A stretch of 35,993 nucleotides of DNA from Opitutus sp. GAS368 (GCA_945874455.1 CAMCHO010000026.1:1-35993); one strand, 5' to 3'; shown: positions 1 to 11,932, numbered from the stretch's first letter. Translations and numbers: made by a program. The notes: a model not told the origin generated them from the letters alone.

Positions 1-2966
1 TAGAAATTGAAGACGGTGGGCGAACGCAGAGCGGCTTGGGCGATGTTGCTCAGGGCGCTGTAGATGAGGGTGGTGGAGTTGAGCGTAGAGATCTCGCCCT
101 GCGTGGCGGGCTTGGGGGTGGCGCTGGTGATGGGAGTTCCGTTCACGGCGTGCCGGTAGCCGAGGAAGCGGCCGCTGGTGGACGAGGCGCCGAAGGTGCG
201 GAGGAGGCCCGTGAGGCGGAGGAGGGGCTCTTTGAGTTTACCGTAAGTCGCGTTGCTCGCGACGGCGGGGGAGCGGGCCTCGTAGTCGGTGAGAATGGCG
301 CGGACGACGGCGCTGAGGTCACCGCGGGTGCCGGAACCGTTGTCCATGAATTTCTGGGACACGCGGTAGACGTAGGCGGGGCTGGGATTGCTGGTGACGA
401 GGCGCTGGATGAGGAGCTTCGAGATAAATGGCGGGGTGTTGGCGTGATTGAAGAGCGCATCGAGGGCATCTTTGAGGTCTTTGGTGCCGCCTTGAGCGGC
501 GGGGATGGGCGTCGCGGAGACGGGTGCGATGTTTTTGACGGTATCGTCATGGAACGACGGGAACACTTGCATCGCGGTGTAGTAGTTGGTGCCCGCGGTG
601 CGGAACTGCGTGAGATTGGTCGAGGGATAACCCCAGCCGGTGAAGACCTTGGCCATTTCGGTGATCGTCGTTTGGTCGTAGGTGGGGAGCGGCAAGCCGT
701 CGGGGCCGAGGGCGAGGGTGCCGTCCGGCTGGAGTTGGACGAGACCGATGGTGAACAGCTGCATGACCTCGCGGGCGTAATTTTCGTCGGGGGTGGTGCC
801 GGTGACGGGGTCGGCTTTGGCGTTGCGCAGCGAGCTGAGATACGCGCCCATGAGCGGGCTGAGGGAGACGTTTTCGAGGAGGGTGCGGAAGTTGCCGAAG
901 GCGCCGTTGCCGAGGATATCGTAATAGTTGGCGATCGGTTCGGCATGGCTGTCTTCGCCCAAGGCCACGTCGGAGATGACGAGGATCTGGCTGAGGGCGT
1001 AGGCGACGCGTTGGCGCAGTTGGTCGGGGGCGGTGAGGGAATTCTTGAACCACGCGGACTGGCGATTCTGGAGGTGAGTGGCGTTCCAATTTGTGAAGCT
1101 GCCGCTGCCGCCGTAGGTGGTGCGATCGAATTGGATGGCGGTCCGGTGGGAAGTGAACGGTCGGGCCAATTGCGCCGTAACCCAATTGTCGATACTGCCA
1201 CCGGTGAGACTGTCGATTTCCGCTTTGGTCGGGCCGAAGGTGGCTTGGGTGAGGAGGCGCGCGGCGTCGGTGGCGGTGACGTTGGTGAGGGCGATGGCGG
1301 GAGCGGCGGCAGGCTCGACGAAGGTGCGGGAGCCGGTGCCTTGGATAAACGTGCCCTTCACTTCGCCGGTGGGATATTTGGCGGTGTCGATGCGGACGGA
1401 GATGTTGCCGCTCTTGATCGCGGCGACGAGGTCGGCGACGGAGTAGGGGCCGGTCGGGACGAAGTTCCACTGAGCCCCGTTGACCTGACCTGGGGGTAAA
1501 TTGAACACGTAATCTTCGCTCGCGCCGATGGTGAGGTGGGCGGTGATTTGGGTGGAGCTGAGGTTGGAGAAGGAGACGTTGACTGCGGCGAGCGTGCCGC
1601 TGGAGCTGAGGAGAATCGCCGCGGTGCCCGAGGCCGTGGATCCGCCGACGGCAGTCGTGGTCGGGCGGACCGATGCGAGGTAGAGGGTGGCCGGGGTGTC
1701 GGTGATGGTGACGGTCGCGCTGCTTTGCGCGCCGATGAGGTAGCCGCCGCCGGTGGCGAGGGAGAGGACGACGGTGTCGGTGCCGTCGACTTGGACATCG
1801 GGGTTGGGCGAGAGCGGAATTTTCACGCTGGTGGCGCCGACGGGAATGACGACGGTGCCGAGGAGGACCGGATAGTCGAAGCCGTTGACGGCGGAACCGC
1901 CGACGCCGTAGTTCACCACGAGCGGCAGGCTATTTTCACCGGTGCGTGTGAGGGTGAACTCGCCGGGATTGGTGCCGGATTCATCGCTGGTGGCTTTGGT
2001 GGCAACGATGGTGACGGTGGGCGGATTGGCGGGCGTAAGGTCGTAGGCTTCGATAATGGCGAGGCCGCTGCTGCCTTCGTTGCCGGAAACTTGGATGCCA
2101 TAGTTACCGGGAGCGAGATCGAGGAGGACGGCCGAGTCTTTGCTGCCGGCCGGGAACGTGAAGGCCCCGGCGAGGCCGAAGGCGTTGGTGAGGCCGAGGG
2201 TGTCGGCGGCGCGGGTATCGGAGGGGGTGCCCCAATTGTCGTTGGAGGCGAGGGTCGTGCCGAGGGAGTTGGTGATGCGAATGGTGGGATCGGCGAGGGT
2301 GCCGGTGAGGCCGAAGGCGCCGAGGGCGGGGCCGGCGGTGCGGATGAGAAGTTTGCGGGTGCCGGTGCCGGGCGCGACGACCATGCCGATGATCGGACTG
2401 GACGCGGCGCTGATGGTGAGGCGGGTGGAGGTGTTAAGGAGCTTGGCGCCGGTATTGCCGATCTCGTAGACCTCGGCGAGGGCGACGCCCGTGGACGTGC
2501 CGGTGCCAGCGACCTGGGCGGTGTAGTTGCCGGGGGGGAGCGTCACGATCACGGCGGAGTCACGGCTGGTGGCGGTCAGAGCAAAGGCACCGACGCGGGC
2601 GAAGGCGGTGGAAAGTTCGGCGGCGGGGACGCCGCTGGAACCGAGCGGGGTGCCCCAGTCGTTATTGGTCGCGATGACGGCGTTGGCGCTGTTGAACACG
2701 GTGAGCACCGGGTCGGCGAGGGCCCCGGCGACGCCGAAGCCGGAGAGCGTCGGGCCGACGGCGCGGATGAGGACCGGTTTGTTGGGGCCGGGCCCGATGA
2801 CGAAGCCGAGGGTGAGTACGGAAGGGCCGGTGCCACTCAGGGCGCGGGCGGAGATGTTGGCGAGACGCGGCTCTTGGGGGCGGGCCGTGGGAGCCAAAGC
2901 GGCGAAGGCGGCCATGGCCAAAATGGAGCGGAGCAGCGAGGTGGCGGAAATGAGCGGAGATTTCAT
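1..2966 (-). CDS. Secreted DUF1800 protein with beta repeats, Calx-beta-like and CHRD-like domains (3' end outside window)
   Basis: About 988 codons are open on the minus strand from an ATG at 2966 to the window edge, so the C-terminus is missing. Residues 1-31 form a signal peptide with a cleavage region near ARPQ. Two tandem beta modules follow, at about 32-169 and 170-306; each carries an IRA/IRT-x-GP-x-L motif, a DP, an NDWGTP or NDNWGTP motif and a PGNY motif. Residues about 314-420 resemble a Calx-beta domain (GFDYP, then VTITD). About 426-538 resemble a CHRD domain, ending in YPTGEVKGTF. The DUF1800 domain opens near residue 566 with AARLLTQATFGPT and includes NYYDILG, NYAREVMQLFTIGL and, at the edge, RSPTVFNF, which is typical of the family's C-terminal part. 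DUF1800 genes are common in Verrucomicrobia and Planctomycetes, often beside DUF1501 genes; biochemical function is unknown. The product is probably exported to the periplasm or cell surface. Confidence 0.9.
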   Translation of the reverse strand, partial: MKSPLISATSLLRSILAMAAFAALAPTARPQEPRLANISARALSGTGPSVLTLGFVIGPGPNKPVLIRAVGPTLSGFGVAGALADPVLTVFNSANAVIATNNDWGTPLGSSGVPAAELSTAFARVGAFALTATSRDSAVIVTLPPGNYTAQVAGTGTSTGVALAEVYEIGNTGAKLLNTSTRLTISAASSPIIGMVVAPGTGTRKLLIRTAGPALGAFGLTGTLADPTIRITNSLGTTLASNDNWGTPSDTRAADTLGLTNAFGLAGAFTFPAGSKDSAVLLDLAPGNYGIQVSGNEGSSGLAIIEAYDLTPANPPTVTIVATKATSDESGTNPGEFTLTRTGENSLPLVVNYGVGGSAVNGFDYPVLLGTVVIPVGATSVKIPLSPNPDVQVDGTDTVVLSLATGGGYLIGAQSSATVTITDTPATLYLASVRPTTTAVGGSTASGTAAILLSSSGTLAAVNVSFSNLSSTQITAHLTIGASEDYVFNLPPGQVNGAQWNFVPTGPYSVADLVAAIKSGNISVRIDTAKYPTGEVKGTFIQGTGSRTFVEPAAAPAIALTNVTATDAARLLTQATFGPTKAEIDSLTGGSIDNWVTAQLARPFTSHRTAIQFDRTTYGGSGSFTNWNATHLQNRQSAWFKNSLTAPDQLRQRVAYALSQILVISDVALGEDSHAEPIANYYDILGNGAFGNFRTLLENVSLSPLMGAYLSSLRNAKADPVTGTTPDENYAREVMQLFTIGLVQLQPDGTLALGPDGLPLPTYDQTTITEMAKVFTGWGYPSTNLTQFRTAGTNYYTAMQVFPSFHDDTVKNIAPVSATPIPAAQGGTKDLKDALDALFNHANTPPFISKLLIQRLVTSNPSPAYVYRVSQKFMDNGSGTRGDLSAVVRAILTDYEARSPAVASNATYGKLKEPLLRLTGLLRTFGASSTSGRFLGYRHAVNGTPITSATPKPATQGEISTLNSTTLIYSALSNIAQAALRSPTVFNF

Positions 2967-3263
2967 ACGACGCAAAAATCGAGCGGATCGAGCAACCGAG
3001 AGGGTTGGGGAGAAATGAGGAGCGTGAAAGGAGATGCCGGGAACTGCGGATGATAACATGGGCGAGGAACGCAGATGACGGTTGTGAGTTTGTGCGGCCG
3101 ACGCTAACAAAAAAATGCGCAGCTGAGATGTAGCGCGAAGCGGTCACGCGCGGATTGAAGGAGCGCGCGGGGACGGCTATGGCCGGCGCGGTGCACGGCA
3201 GCGTTCGCTGACGGTCGCAGCTGCGGCGCTGCGCTCGCTGACGTTCGCAGCTACGGGCGGAGT
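2967..3263. other. Intergenic region between pyk and the DUF1800 gene
   Basis: There is no convincing gene here. The part next to pyk holds a two-copy direct repeat (3201-3256). The part next to the DUF1800 start should contain that gene's promoter and leader, but I see no clear -35/-10 pair. No hairpin followed by a T-run marks the end of pyk. Confidence 0.5.
3201..3256. repeat. Two-copy 26-bp direct repeat downstream of pyk
   Basis: The copies lie at 3201-3226 and 3231-3256, a 30-bp period. They share the core TCGCTGACG-TCGCAGCT and differ at three positions. The copies fall in noncoding DNA just after the pyk stop codon, so they resemble a small dispersed intergenic element. Whether it occurs elsewhere in the genome cannot be seen here. 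Confidence 0.7.
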
Positions 3264-4703
3264 TTAGCGGACGGTGCGCAGCTGCACGCTGTCGACGAGG
3301 CGGTCTTGGGAGACGATGTCGGTGGCGACGATGAGTTTGTCGCCGGGGACGATGCGGCCCTCGCGGCGGAGGAGGGCGATGGCGTTTTCGATCGTGACGT
3401 CGGGCTCGGAGGCGAGCGGCATCAGGACAGGCGCCACACCGCGCAGGAGGCGGAGCTGGCGGAACACCTCCGGTGACGGAGTGAAGGCAATGATCGGGGA
3501 GTGGACTGGGCGCAGCATCGCGAGGCCCTGCGCCATGAAGCCGTGGCGCGTGAACGTGAGGAGCTTTGAGCGCGGGAGCTCGTTGGCGAGGACGACGGCG
3601 GAGTGAAGAACCTTCATCCGTTCGCCGGTGAAGACGGCAGGTGGGCGGGATTCGCCGGACTCTTCCTTTTCAATGCGACGGGCAATTTTATCGAGCATCT
3701 GCACGCACTCGAGCGGGTATTTGCCGATGGTGGTCTCACCGGAGAGCATGACGCAGTCGGCGAGTTCGAAGACGGCGTTGGCAACGTCGGTGATCTCCGC
3801 GCGGGTCGGGACCGGTTGCGAAATCATACTCTCCAACATGTGGGTGGCGACGATGACCGGGCGGCCCTGGGCGAGGCAGGCGCGGACGGCGCGGCGCTGG
3901 ATCACGGGGAGTTCCTCGAACGGGCACTCGATGCCGAGGTCGCCGCGGGCGACCATCAAGGCGTCGCAGGCGGTGACGATGCTGTCGAGGTTATCGATGG
4001 CAGACTGGTCCTCGATCTTGGCGATGATGCGGCAGCGGGATTTTTTCTCGCTGAGAAACGCGCGGAGCACCGCGATATCTTTGGCTTCGCGGACGAAAGA
4101 GAGGGCGATGAAATCGATGCCCTCTTCGAGGCCGACGGTGGTGTCGGCGCGGTCTTTTTCGGTGAAAGAAGGCAGGTTTACCTTCACGCCCGGCAGGTTG
4201 ATGTGCCGTTTGGATTTCAACTCTCCGGGGATGATCACGCGGCAACGGATGCGAGCCTCATCTGTGGCGAGAACTTCGAGCCGGAGGAGGCCATTGTCGA
4301 CGAGGACGGTGTCGCCGACCTTGATGTCGTTGACGAGGTTCGGGTAGTTGACGTCGACGGAGCGGATTTCCTCGCCGCCCTCGATTGCGGGGCTGCTGGC
4401 GCCGGGTTTAACGGTGAAGTCGAAGATCTCGCCGGCTTTGAGCTCGATGGGCACGGTGAGGTCGCCTGTGCGGATTTCGGGGCCCTTGATGTCCATCATG
4501 ATGGCGACGTCGCGGCCGATGCGGGCGCTGACAGCGCGGACGCGGCGGATGACCAGGCGGGTCCAGTCGTGTTTGGCGTGTGCCATGTTGAGGCGGACGA
4601 CGCCAGCACCGGCGCGAAATAATTTCTCGAGCATCGCTTCGCTTTCGGTGGCGGGCCCGAGGGTGACGATGATTTTGGTGCGGCGGATGGAATCGGCGTT
4701 CAT
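3264..4703 (-). CDS. pyk: Pyruvate kinase
   Basis: The 479-residue product matches the usual length of bacterial pyruvate kinase, which transfers phosphate from phosphoenolpyruvate to ADP in the last step of glycolysis. The N-terminus has the family motif KIIVTLGPA (10-18), then RLNMAH (37-42) and MMDIKGPEIRTG (69-80). The catalytic lysine region is IIAKIEDQ (K229, E231), the metal-binding region ARGDLGIE (252-259), and ATHMLESM stands where ATQMLESM is usual. The C-terminal domain is complete. Two positions differ from the muscle-type enzyme: the potassium-site Ser of NFSH is Ala (NMAH), and the Thr of the DTKGPE motif is Ile. The glutamate after KGP, linked to potassium dependence, is kept. 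The gene is cytosolic in function, diverges from the transporter gene at 4932 and lies upstream of the DUF1800 gene. Confidence 0.95.
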   Translation of the reverse strand: MNADSIRRTKIIVTLGPATESEAMLEKLFRAGAGVVRLNMAHAKHDWTRLVIRRVRAVSARIGRDVAIMMDIKGPEIRTGDLTVPIELKAGEIFDFTVKPGASSPAIEGGEEIRSVDVNYPNLVNDIKVGDTVLVDNGLLRLEVLATDEARIRCRVIIPGELKSKRHINLPGVKVNLPSFTEKDRADTTVGLEEGIDFIALSFVREAKDIAVLRAFLSEKKSRCRIIAKIEDQSAIDNLDSIVTACDALMVARGDLGIECPFEELPVIQRRAVRACLAQGRPVIVATHMLESMISQPVPTRAEITDVANAVFELADCVMLSGETTIGKYPLECVQMLDKIARRIEKEESGESRPPAVFTGERMKVLHSAVVLANELPRSKLLTFTRHGFMAQGLAMLRPVHSPIIAFTPSPEVFRQLRLLRGVAPVLMPLASEPDVTIENAIALLRREGRIVPGDKLIVATDIVSQDRLVDSVQLRTVR

Positions 4704-4931
4704 GCGAGGGAGGTGGTGCAGGAAACGGGCTGATCGCGCAAGGGCGAGGGAGAACGCGGTGGGGCGCGGTGAGACGGTCGTGGGGCACCCGAGTGCGACG
4801 AGAAGAATGTCGCTGGTCCGTCGGAATCGGAACCTGCGCGGAGGACGTCAGGCCGGAGCTGCGCCCGAGATTTGCGGACTGGGGTGATTTTCCGTGCAGC
4901 GGATACCGTTTGAGTTACAGCCCCCCACTCC

Positions 4932-6200
4932 GTGACTTCGTCGTCCGCGGCCGTTGGAAAAAAGGAAACAGCGCGTTTGGTCCTGCCGCCCGGGTATGGC
5001 GCGAGGCGTGGGCTGAATTGGAGCGTCGTGGGGTTGCTCTACACGAGCTGCTACATGTGCCGCTACAACATCTCCATCGCGAACAAGGCGATGGCGGATG
5101 AGTTTCATTTCTCGAAGGAGAACATGGGCGATATTCTCGCGGCGTTTTTCTACGCGTATGCGATTGGACACGTGGTGAACGGGCTGCTCACCGACTTGCT
5201 GGGTTGGCAGAAGGCGTTGCTGATCGGCGCGGCGGGCACGGTAATCTGCAATCTCGCGTTCGGCGCGGCGTCGTTCATGGGGATGCTCTGGCTGTTCATC
5301 GTGTTGCGCGGGATCGATGGTTACGCGCAATCGTTTGGGGCGCCGGGATTCATCAAGATCAACGCATCGTGGTTTAGCGCGACGGAGCGCGGCACGTTTG
5401 CGGGCGTGTTCGGTTTCATGATTAACTTTGGGCGGGTGGCGATCAACCAGCTCGGGCCGGCGGGGATCGCGGCGATCGTCGCCGTGGCGCTCGCGATCTG
5501 GGTCAAGGATACGCCGGAGGAGGCGGGCTTTCATGAAGTCTTCAAGGGCGAGTCCGATCACGATGATGTCGTGAAGGCGGATCTCCGCGATGTGTTCGTC
5601 ACGATCGTCGCGAACAAATTCGTCTGGATCATCGCGGGTGCCTACGCTTGCACGGGTGCGGTGCGGCAGACGGTGGACCAGTGGTTTCCGCGTTACATGC
5701 AGGCGGTGCACAAGATCAACCTCGATGAGCCGCTGTTTCTCGTCGTTGTTTTTTTGATACCAGTCGTGGCGTCGGCGGGTTCGTTTATTTCCGGCGTCGT
5801 GTCGGATCACCTGTTTGGCGGGCGGCGCGCGCCGGTGGCTGCGTGGATTTATTGTATCGAGATCGTCACGATTTTGATCGCGTCACGAGTAAGTGGAGCG
5901 ACGGCCATCGCGGTGGCGTTTGTCATGGTGGCTTTCACGGCGAACTCCACGCACTCGCTGCTCGGGCCGGCGGCGGCGATGGACATCGGTGGGCGGAAGG
6001 CGGCGGCGTTTGCCTCGGGGTGTATCCATTCTTTTCAATACCTCGGCGCGGGCTTTGCGATACAGATTCTGGGGCGGCTGCTGGCTAAGACCGACTACAC
6101 TTACTTTTTTTATTTCACGGTGCCGTGGGCGGTGGTGGGGGCGGTGCTGATTTTTAGCATGGCTGGCCAGCGGAAATTGCGAAAGGGGTCGGGGCATTGA
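4932..6200 (+). CDS. MFS organophosphate:phosphate antiporter family transporter (GlpT/UhpT-like), apparently missing part of TM5-TM6
   Basis: The 422-residue hydrophobic protein belongs to the OPA branch of the major facilitator superfamily, which exchanges glycerol-3-phosphate or hexose phosphates for phosphate across the inner membrane. TM1 ends in YMCRYNISIANKAM, whose Arg aligns with substrate-binding R45 of GlpT, and VRQTVDQWFPRYM aligns with the second phosphate-binding Arg in TM7. The helix-end motif DTPEEAGF precedes the central loop. Between the ERG after TM4 and this DTP there are about 40 residues against about 56 in GlpT, so the end of TM5, the periplasmic loop and the start of TM6 seem shortened in frame. 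The start used is GTG at 4932, chosen because the N-terminus then fits the family; there is no clear ribosome-binding site and an internal start is possible. The substrate is not predictable. Confidence 0.85.
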   Translation: MTSSSAAVGKKETARLVLPPGYGARRGLNWSVVGLLYTSCYMCRYNISIANKAMADEFHFSKENMGDILAAFFYAYAIGHVVNGLLTDLLGWQKALLIGAAGTVICNLAFGAASFMGMLWLFIVLRGIDGYAQSFGAPGFIKINASWFSATERGTFAGVFGFMINFGRVAINQLGPAGIAAIVAVALAIWVKDTPEEAGFHEVFKGESDHDDVVKADLRDVFVTIVANKFVWIIAGAYACTGAVRQTVDQWFPRYMQAVHKINLDEPLFLVVVFLIPVVASAGSFISGVVSDHLFGGRRAPVAAWIYCIEIVTILIASRVSGATAIAVAFVMVAFTANSTHSLLGPAAAMDIGGRKAAAFASGCIHSFQYLGAGFAIQILGRLLAKTDYTYFFYFTVPWAVVGAVLIFSMAGQRKLRKGSGH

Positions 6201-6215
6201 CGCGGAATCGTTCCG

Positions 6216-6250
6216 CTGAGTGCTGAGGGTTGAGCGGTGAGCGGTGAGCA
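6216..6250. repeat. Degenerate heptanucleotide tandem repeat (5 units)
   Basis: Five consecutive 7-bp units occur between the convergent transporter and hydrolase genes: CTGAGTG, CTGAGGG, TTGAGCG, GTGAGCG and GTGAGCA (consensus NTGAGNR). The same motif occurs inside the M48 protease gene at 16439-16464, so it is a dispersed short tandem repeat rather than a unique sequence. Confidence 0.75.
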
Positions 6251-6295
6251 CCGGAAAGCGGCCCTCGGCAGCGAGGTGTCTGCAAATCAGAGGTC

Positions 6296-7102
6296 CTAGA
6301 CGTCGTAGAACGGCGTGCCTTCGCCGGGGGCGACGATGGAGAATTCGCAGCTGGTGAGGGTGGCGCGGACGCCGGCGAGGGCCTGTTCGACGGCGGCGGG
6401 AGAATTGCATTCGCTCGAGAGGTGCGTGAGGTAGACACGGCGCCAGCGGGGGCTCGCGATGGCGGCAAGGAGCTCGCGCGTGGCCTCGTTGGAGAGGTGG
6501 CCATGGCGGCCGGAGATGCGCTGCTTGAGCGACCAAGGGCGCTTGGTGTCGGCGGCGAGGAGGTCGGAGCAGTGGTTGGACTCGACGACGACGACGTCGC
6601 ACTCGCGGAGTTGTTCGCGGACGTTTTGCGGGGCGTGGCCGAGGTCAGTGACGTAGGCGAGAGAACGGCGCGGGGAGAGCAAGTCGTCGGCGTGACCGGT
6701 GGTGAAACGGAAGCCGACGGGTTCCTGGGCGTCGTGCGGGACGGCGAAGGTGGTGACCTCGAGGTCGCGGTAGCGGAAGCGCGAGCCGGTTTCGAAGAGC
6801 TGCCAAGCGGGGCGATGGGCGGCGTCGAGTTTGGATTGGACGGCGCGGCTGGTGGCGGGATTGGCGAAGACCTGGATGTGCGGATGCTTTTTCAGACCGT
6901 CGATACCGGCGGCGTGGTCGCTGTGTTCGTGGGTGAGAAAGATGGCGTCGATGCGCGCGAGGGATTCGTCGGCGTCGAGGAGGAGGGCGGAGAGTTTTTT
7001 CGCGGAGAAGCCGGCGTCGACGAGGACGCGCGCGCCCTCGGTGATGAGCAACGCGGCGTTGCCCGAGCTACCGGAACCGAGGATGCGGAAACGCATGGGC
7101 AT
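6296..7102 (-). CDS. Metallo-beta-lactamase-fold hydrolase, WalJ/YycJ-like
   Basis: The 268-residue cytosolic protein has the full metallo-beta-lactamase metal-site set. THEHSDH lies at 57-63, the second-shell histidine is in VPHDAQEP, TDLGH carries the bridging aspartate, and VESNHCSDLL, RHGHLSN and LTHLSSECN follow. The N-terminus RFRILGSGSSGNAALL and the motif order fit the WalJ/YycJ subfamily, whose members have been described as 5'-3' exonucleases or DNA-repair proteins; the substrate of this one is an inference. There are two in-frame ATGs, at 7102 and 7096, and I use the first. A 90-bp hexamer repeat lies directly upstream of the start, so any ribosome-binding site would have to sit between them. 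The gene converges with the transporter gene. Confidence 0.88.
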   Translation of the reverse strand: MPMRFRILGSGSSGNAALLITEGARVLVDAGFSAKKLSALLLDADESLARIDAIFLTHEHSDHAAGIDGLKKHPHIQVFANPATSRAVQSKLDAAHRPAWQLFETGSRFRYRDLEVTTFAVPHDAQEPVGFRFTTGHADDLLSPRRSLAYVTDLGHAPQNVREQLRECDVVVVESNHCSDLLAADTKRPWSLKQRISGRHGHLSNEATRELLAAIASPRWRRVYLTHLSSECNSPAAVEQALAGVRATLTSCEFSIVAPGEGTPFYDV

Positions 7103-7109
7103 GGGTCAG

Positions 7110-7199
7110 AGTGCGAGTGCGAGTGAAAGTGAAAGTGAAAGTGAACGTGCGAGTGAAAGTGAAAGTGAACGTGCGAGTGAACGTGAACGTGAACGTGAA
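7110..7199. repeat. Degenerate hexanucleotide tandem repeat (15 units)
   Basis: Fifteen uninterrupted 6-bp units of the form (A/C)GTG(A/C)(A/G), mainly AGTGAA with CGTGAA and AGTGCG/CGTGCG variants, fill 90 bp. They begin 7 bp upstream of the hydrolase start codon. On the transcribed strand of that gene the tract is pyrimidine-rich. A unit-number change would alter promoter-to-start spacing but not coding phase. Confidence 0.9.
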
Positions 7200-7268
7200 G
7201 GGAGGGGGCGGGGGGCGGGAGGGCCAAACTAAAACGTCGCAACGGCCAAGCGCGCACCTGTCGCGGGG

Positions 7269-7341
7269 GTAGGGACGGCTCTCCGAGCCTGCCGGGATTC
7301 CGAAGGTAGACGCGAGTGGCGGCCGCCTCGCAGCGGCGTCC

Positions 7342-7345
<4 letters not shown>
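7269..7345. repeat. Inverted-repeat element overlapping the fusion gene's stop codon
   Basis: The 9-bp ends GTAGGGACG (7269-7277) and CGTCCCTAC (7337-7345) are perfect inverted repeats. Between them are GC-rich segments that also partly pair, including CTCCGAGCC and GGCCGCCTCGCAGCGG. The layout is that of a small non-autonomous, REP/MITE-like intergenic element. Its right arm contains the TAG (7344-7342, minus strand) that ends the fusion gene. Confidence 0.55.
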
Positions 7346-10695
<3,350 letters not shown>

Positions 10696-10847
10696 GGGCG
10701 GAAACGAAGGCACAAAGTGTTTAACCACGGAGTTCACGGAAGGGCAGGGAAGACGGAAAGGAATTCAATCGCGGTCGATACAGGGATCACGCGGTGCATT
10801 GAATCGAGCCGTGTCTATCGCGAAACCCGTGGTGAAAAAAATGAATT

Positions 10848-11696
10848 TCAGGACTCCTCGGTGCGGACGGCGAGGAGTTCGACGAGCTGGGTGAGGACTC
10901 GGTCGCGATCGCGACCGGAGAGGGACAAGGCGAGCTGGGCGAGGAGCAGGCCATAAGGTGCGCCGATGTCGTAGCGGCGGCCGGCGATGGAAAACGCCAG
11001 ATAACGACGGCGGGCGGCCAGCGTGTGGAGCGCCGGCGAGAGACCGAGCGGTTGGTCGGGGGCGGCGGCGTGGTGTTCGTCGAGGATCGCGAACAGGTCT
11101 GGGCCGAGTACGTGGAGGCCGAAGAAGCAGAGGTAGAAGCCCGCGCGCAAACCGGGGACGATGAGGTGTTGTTCGGCGACGGTGGGCGTCGGTTTCTCCA
11201 GGACGGTGTCGATTTGGTAGAGCGGGCGGGCGCCGCCGATGAGTTTACCGCCGATGGCACCGTAGGAGGTGAGGTGGCTCTCGCGCGTGGGCTGCACGGC
11301 GGACACGGAGGTGTTTTCGGTGTTGGCGACCGCGATGAGTTGGCGGGCGCAACTGGTGGTGCCGTGGGCGACGTGGAGGTGATCACCGACGAGGTGAAGG
11401 AACGGTTGGTCGCCCACGAAGTCGCGGCCGCAGAGAATGGCGTGGCCGTAGCCGCGCGCGGTGGGTTGGGCGATGAAACGCACTAGTGAGCGGAGGGCGC
11501 CGCAGGCCTCGGCGTAGGCGGTTTCGTCACCGGGACAGACGATGACGCAGAATTCCTCGATGCCGGCGCCGGCGGCCTCCTCGAGGACGATCTCGAGGGC
11601 GGATTTCGTCTCGCCGCGTTGATCAATCAGCGTTTGGAGCGGGAGCGTGCGCTGGCGGGGGTTGGCGGCGGTGACGAGGGCTTTGCGGATAGGCAT
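10848..11696 (-). CDS. GalU-like sugar-phosphate nucleotidyltransferase
   Basis: The 282-residue protein has a Rossmann-type nucleotidyltransferase fold. KALVTAANPRQRTLPLQTL (5-23) stands at the nucleotide loop, EAAGAGIEEFCVIV (40-53) follows, then YGHAILCGRDF, LVGDHLHV with the metal-binding Asp, VLEKPTP, and RRYDIGAPYGLLLA, which matches GalU's GKRYDIG. The classical GalU loop (GLGTRFLP and PKEML) is replaced, so it is a distinct subfamily or has altered chemistry. I recall related loops in planctomycete proteins but cannot confirm this here. It is probably co-transcribed with the kinase/pyrophosphorylase fusion downstream. The intervening 152 bp contain imperfect CACGGA repeats. The likely role is nucleotide-sugar formation in the cytosol; the sugar is unknown. 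Confidence 0.78.
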   Translation of the reverse strand: MPIRKALVTAANPRQRTLPLQTLIDQRGETKSALEIVLEEAAGAGIEEFCVIVCPGDETAYAEACGALRSLVRFIAQPTARGYGHAILCGRDFVGDQPFLHLVGDHLHVAHGTTSCARQLIAVANTENTSVSAVQPTRESHLTSYGAIGGKLIGGARPLYQIDTVLEKPTPTVAEQHLIVPGLRAGFYLCFFGLHVLGPDLFAILDEHHAAAPDQPLGLSPALHTLAARRRYLAFSIAGRRYDIGAPYGLLLAQLALSLSGRDRDRVLTQLVELLAVRTEES

Positions 11697-11932
11697 GGGA
11701 GGCGCGGGGGCGGAAACGAAAGGCGGAGTCAGAAGCGCCGCGCCGGTTGATTCAATCGGAAAGGCGGCTCAACCCCATAACCACCGAACGACCTCTGCGC
11801 CGAACGACCACGGCGATTGACGGAGGAAACTATTGTGCTACTAGTTGGCCCTGCATGCCGTCAAAATCCGCCAATCTGAAACGCTCCGCACGCTCTCCGC
11901 GTGCGAGGGCACCGCGTGCATTGAGCGGCACC

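Noticed and set aside
36-3053. Long plus-strand frames rich in Gly, Ala and Glu across the DUF1800 gene
   Set aside because: The minus-strand frame gives a signal peptide and recognisable domains; the plus frames are low-complexity shadows.
7110-7199. Repeat tract as a CRISPR array
   Set aside because: Units are contiguous 6-mers without spacers and no cas genes are nearby.
11747-11932. N-terminal extension of the PTPS from the first ATG
   Set aside because: The 62 extra residues are basic and low-complexity, and homology begins just at the GTG at 11933.
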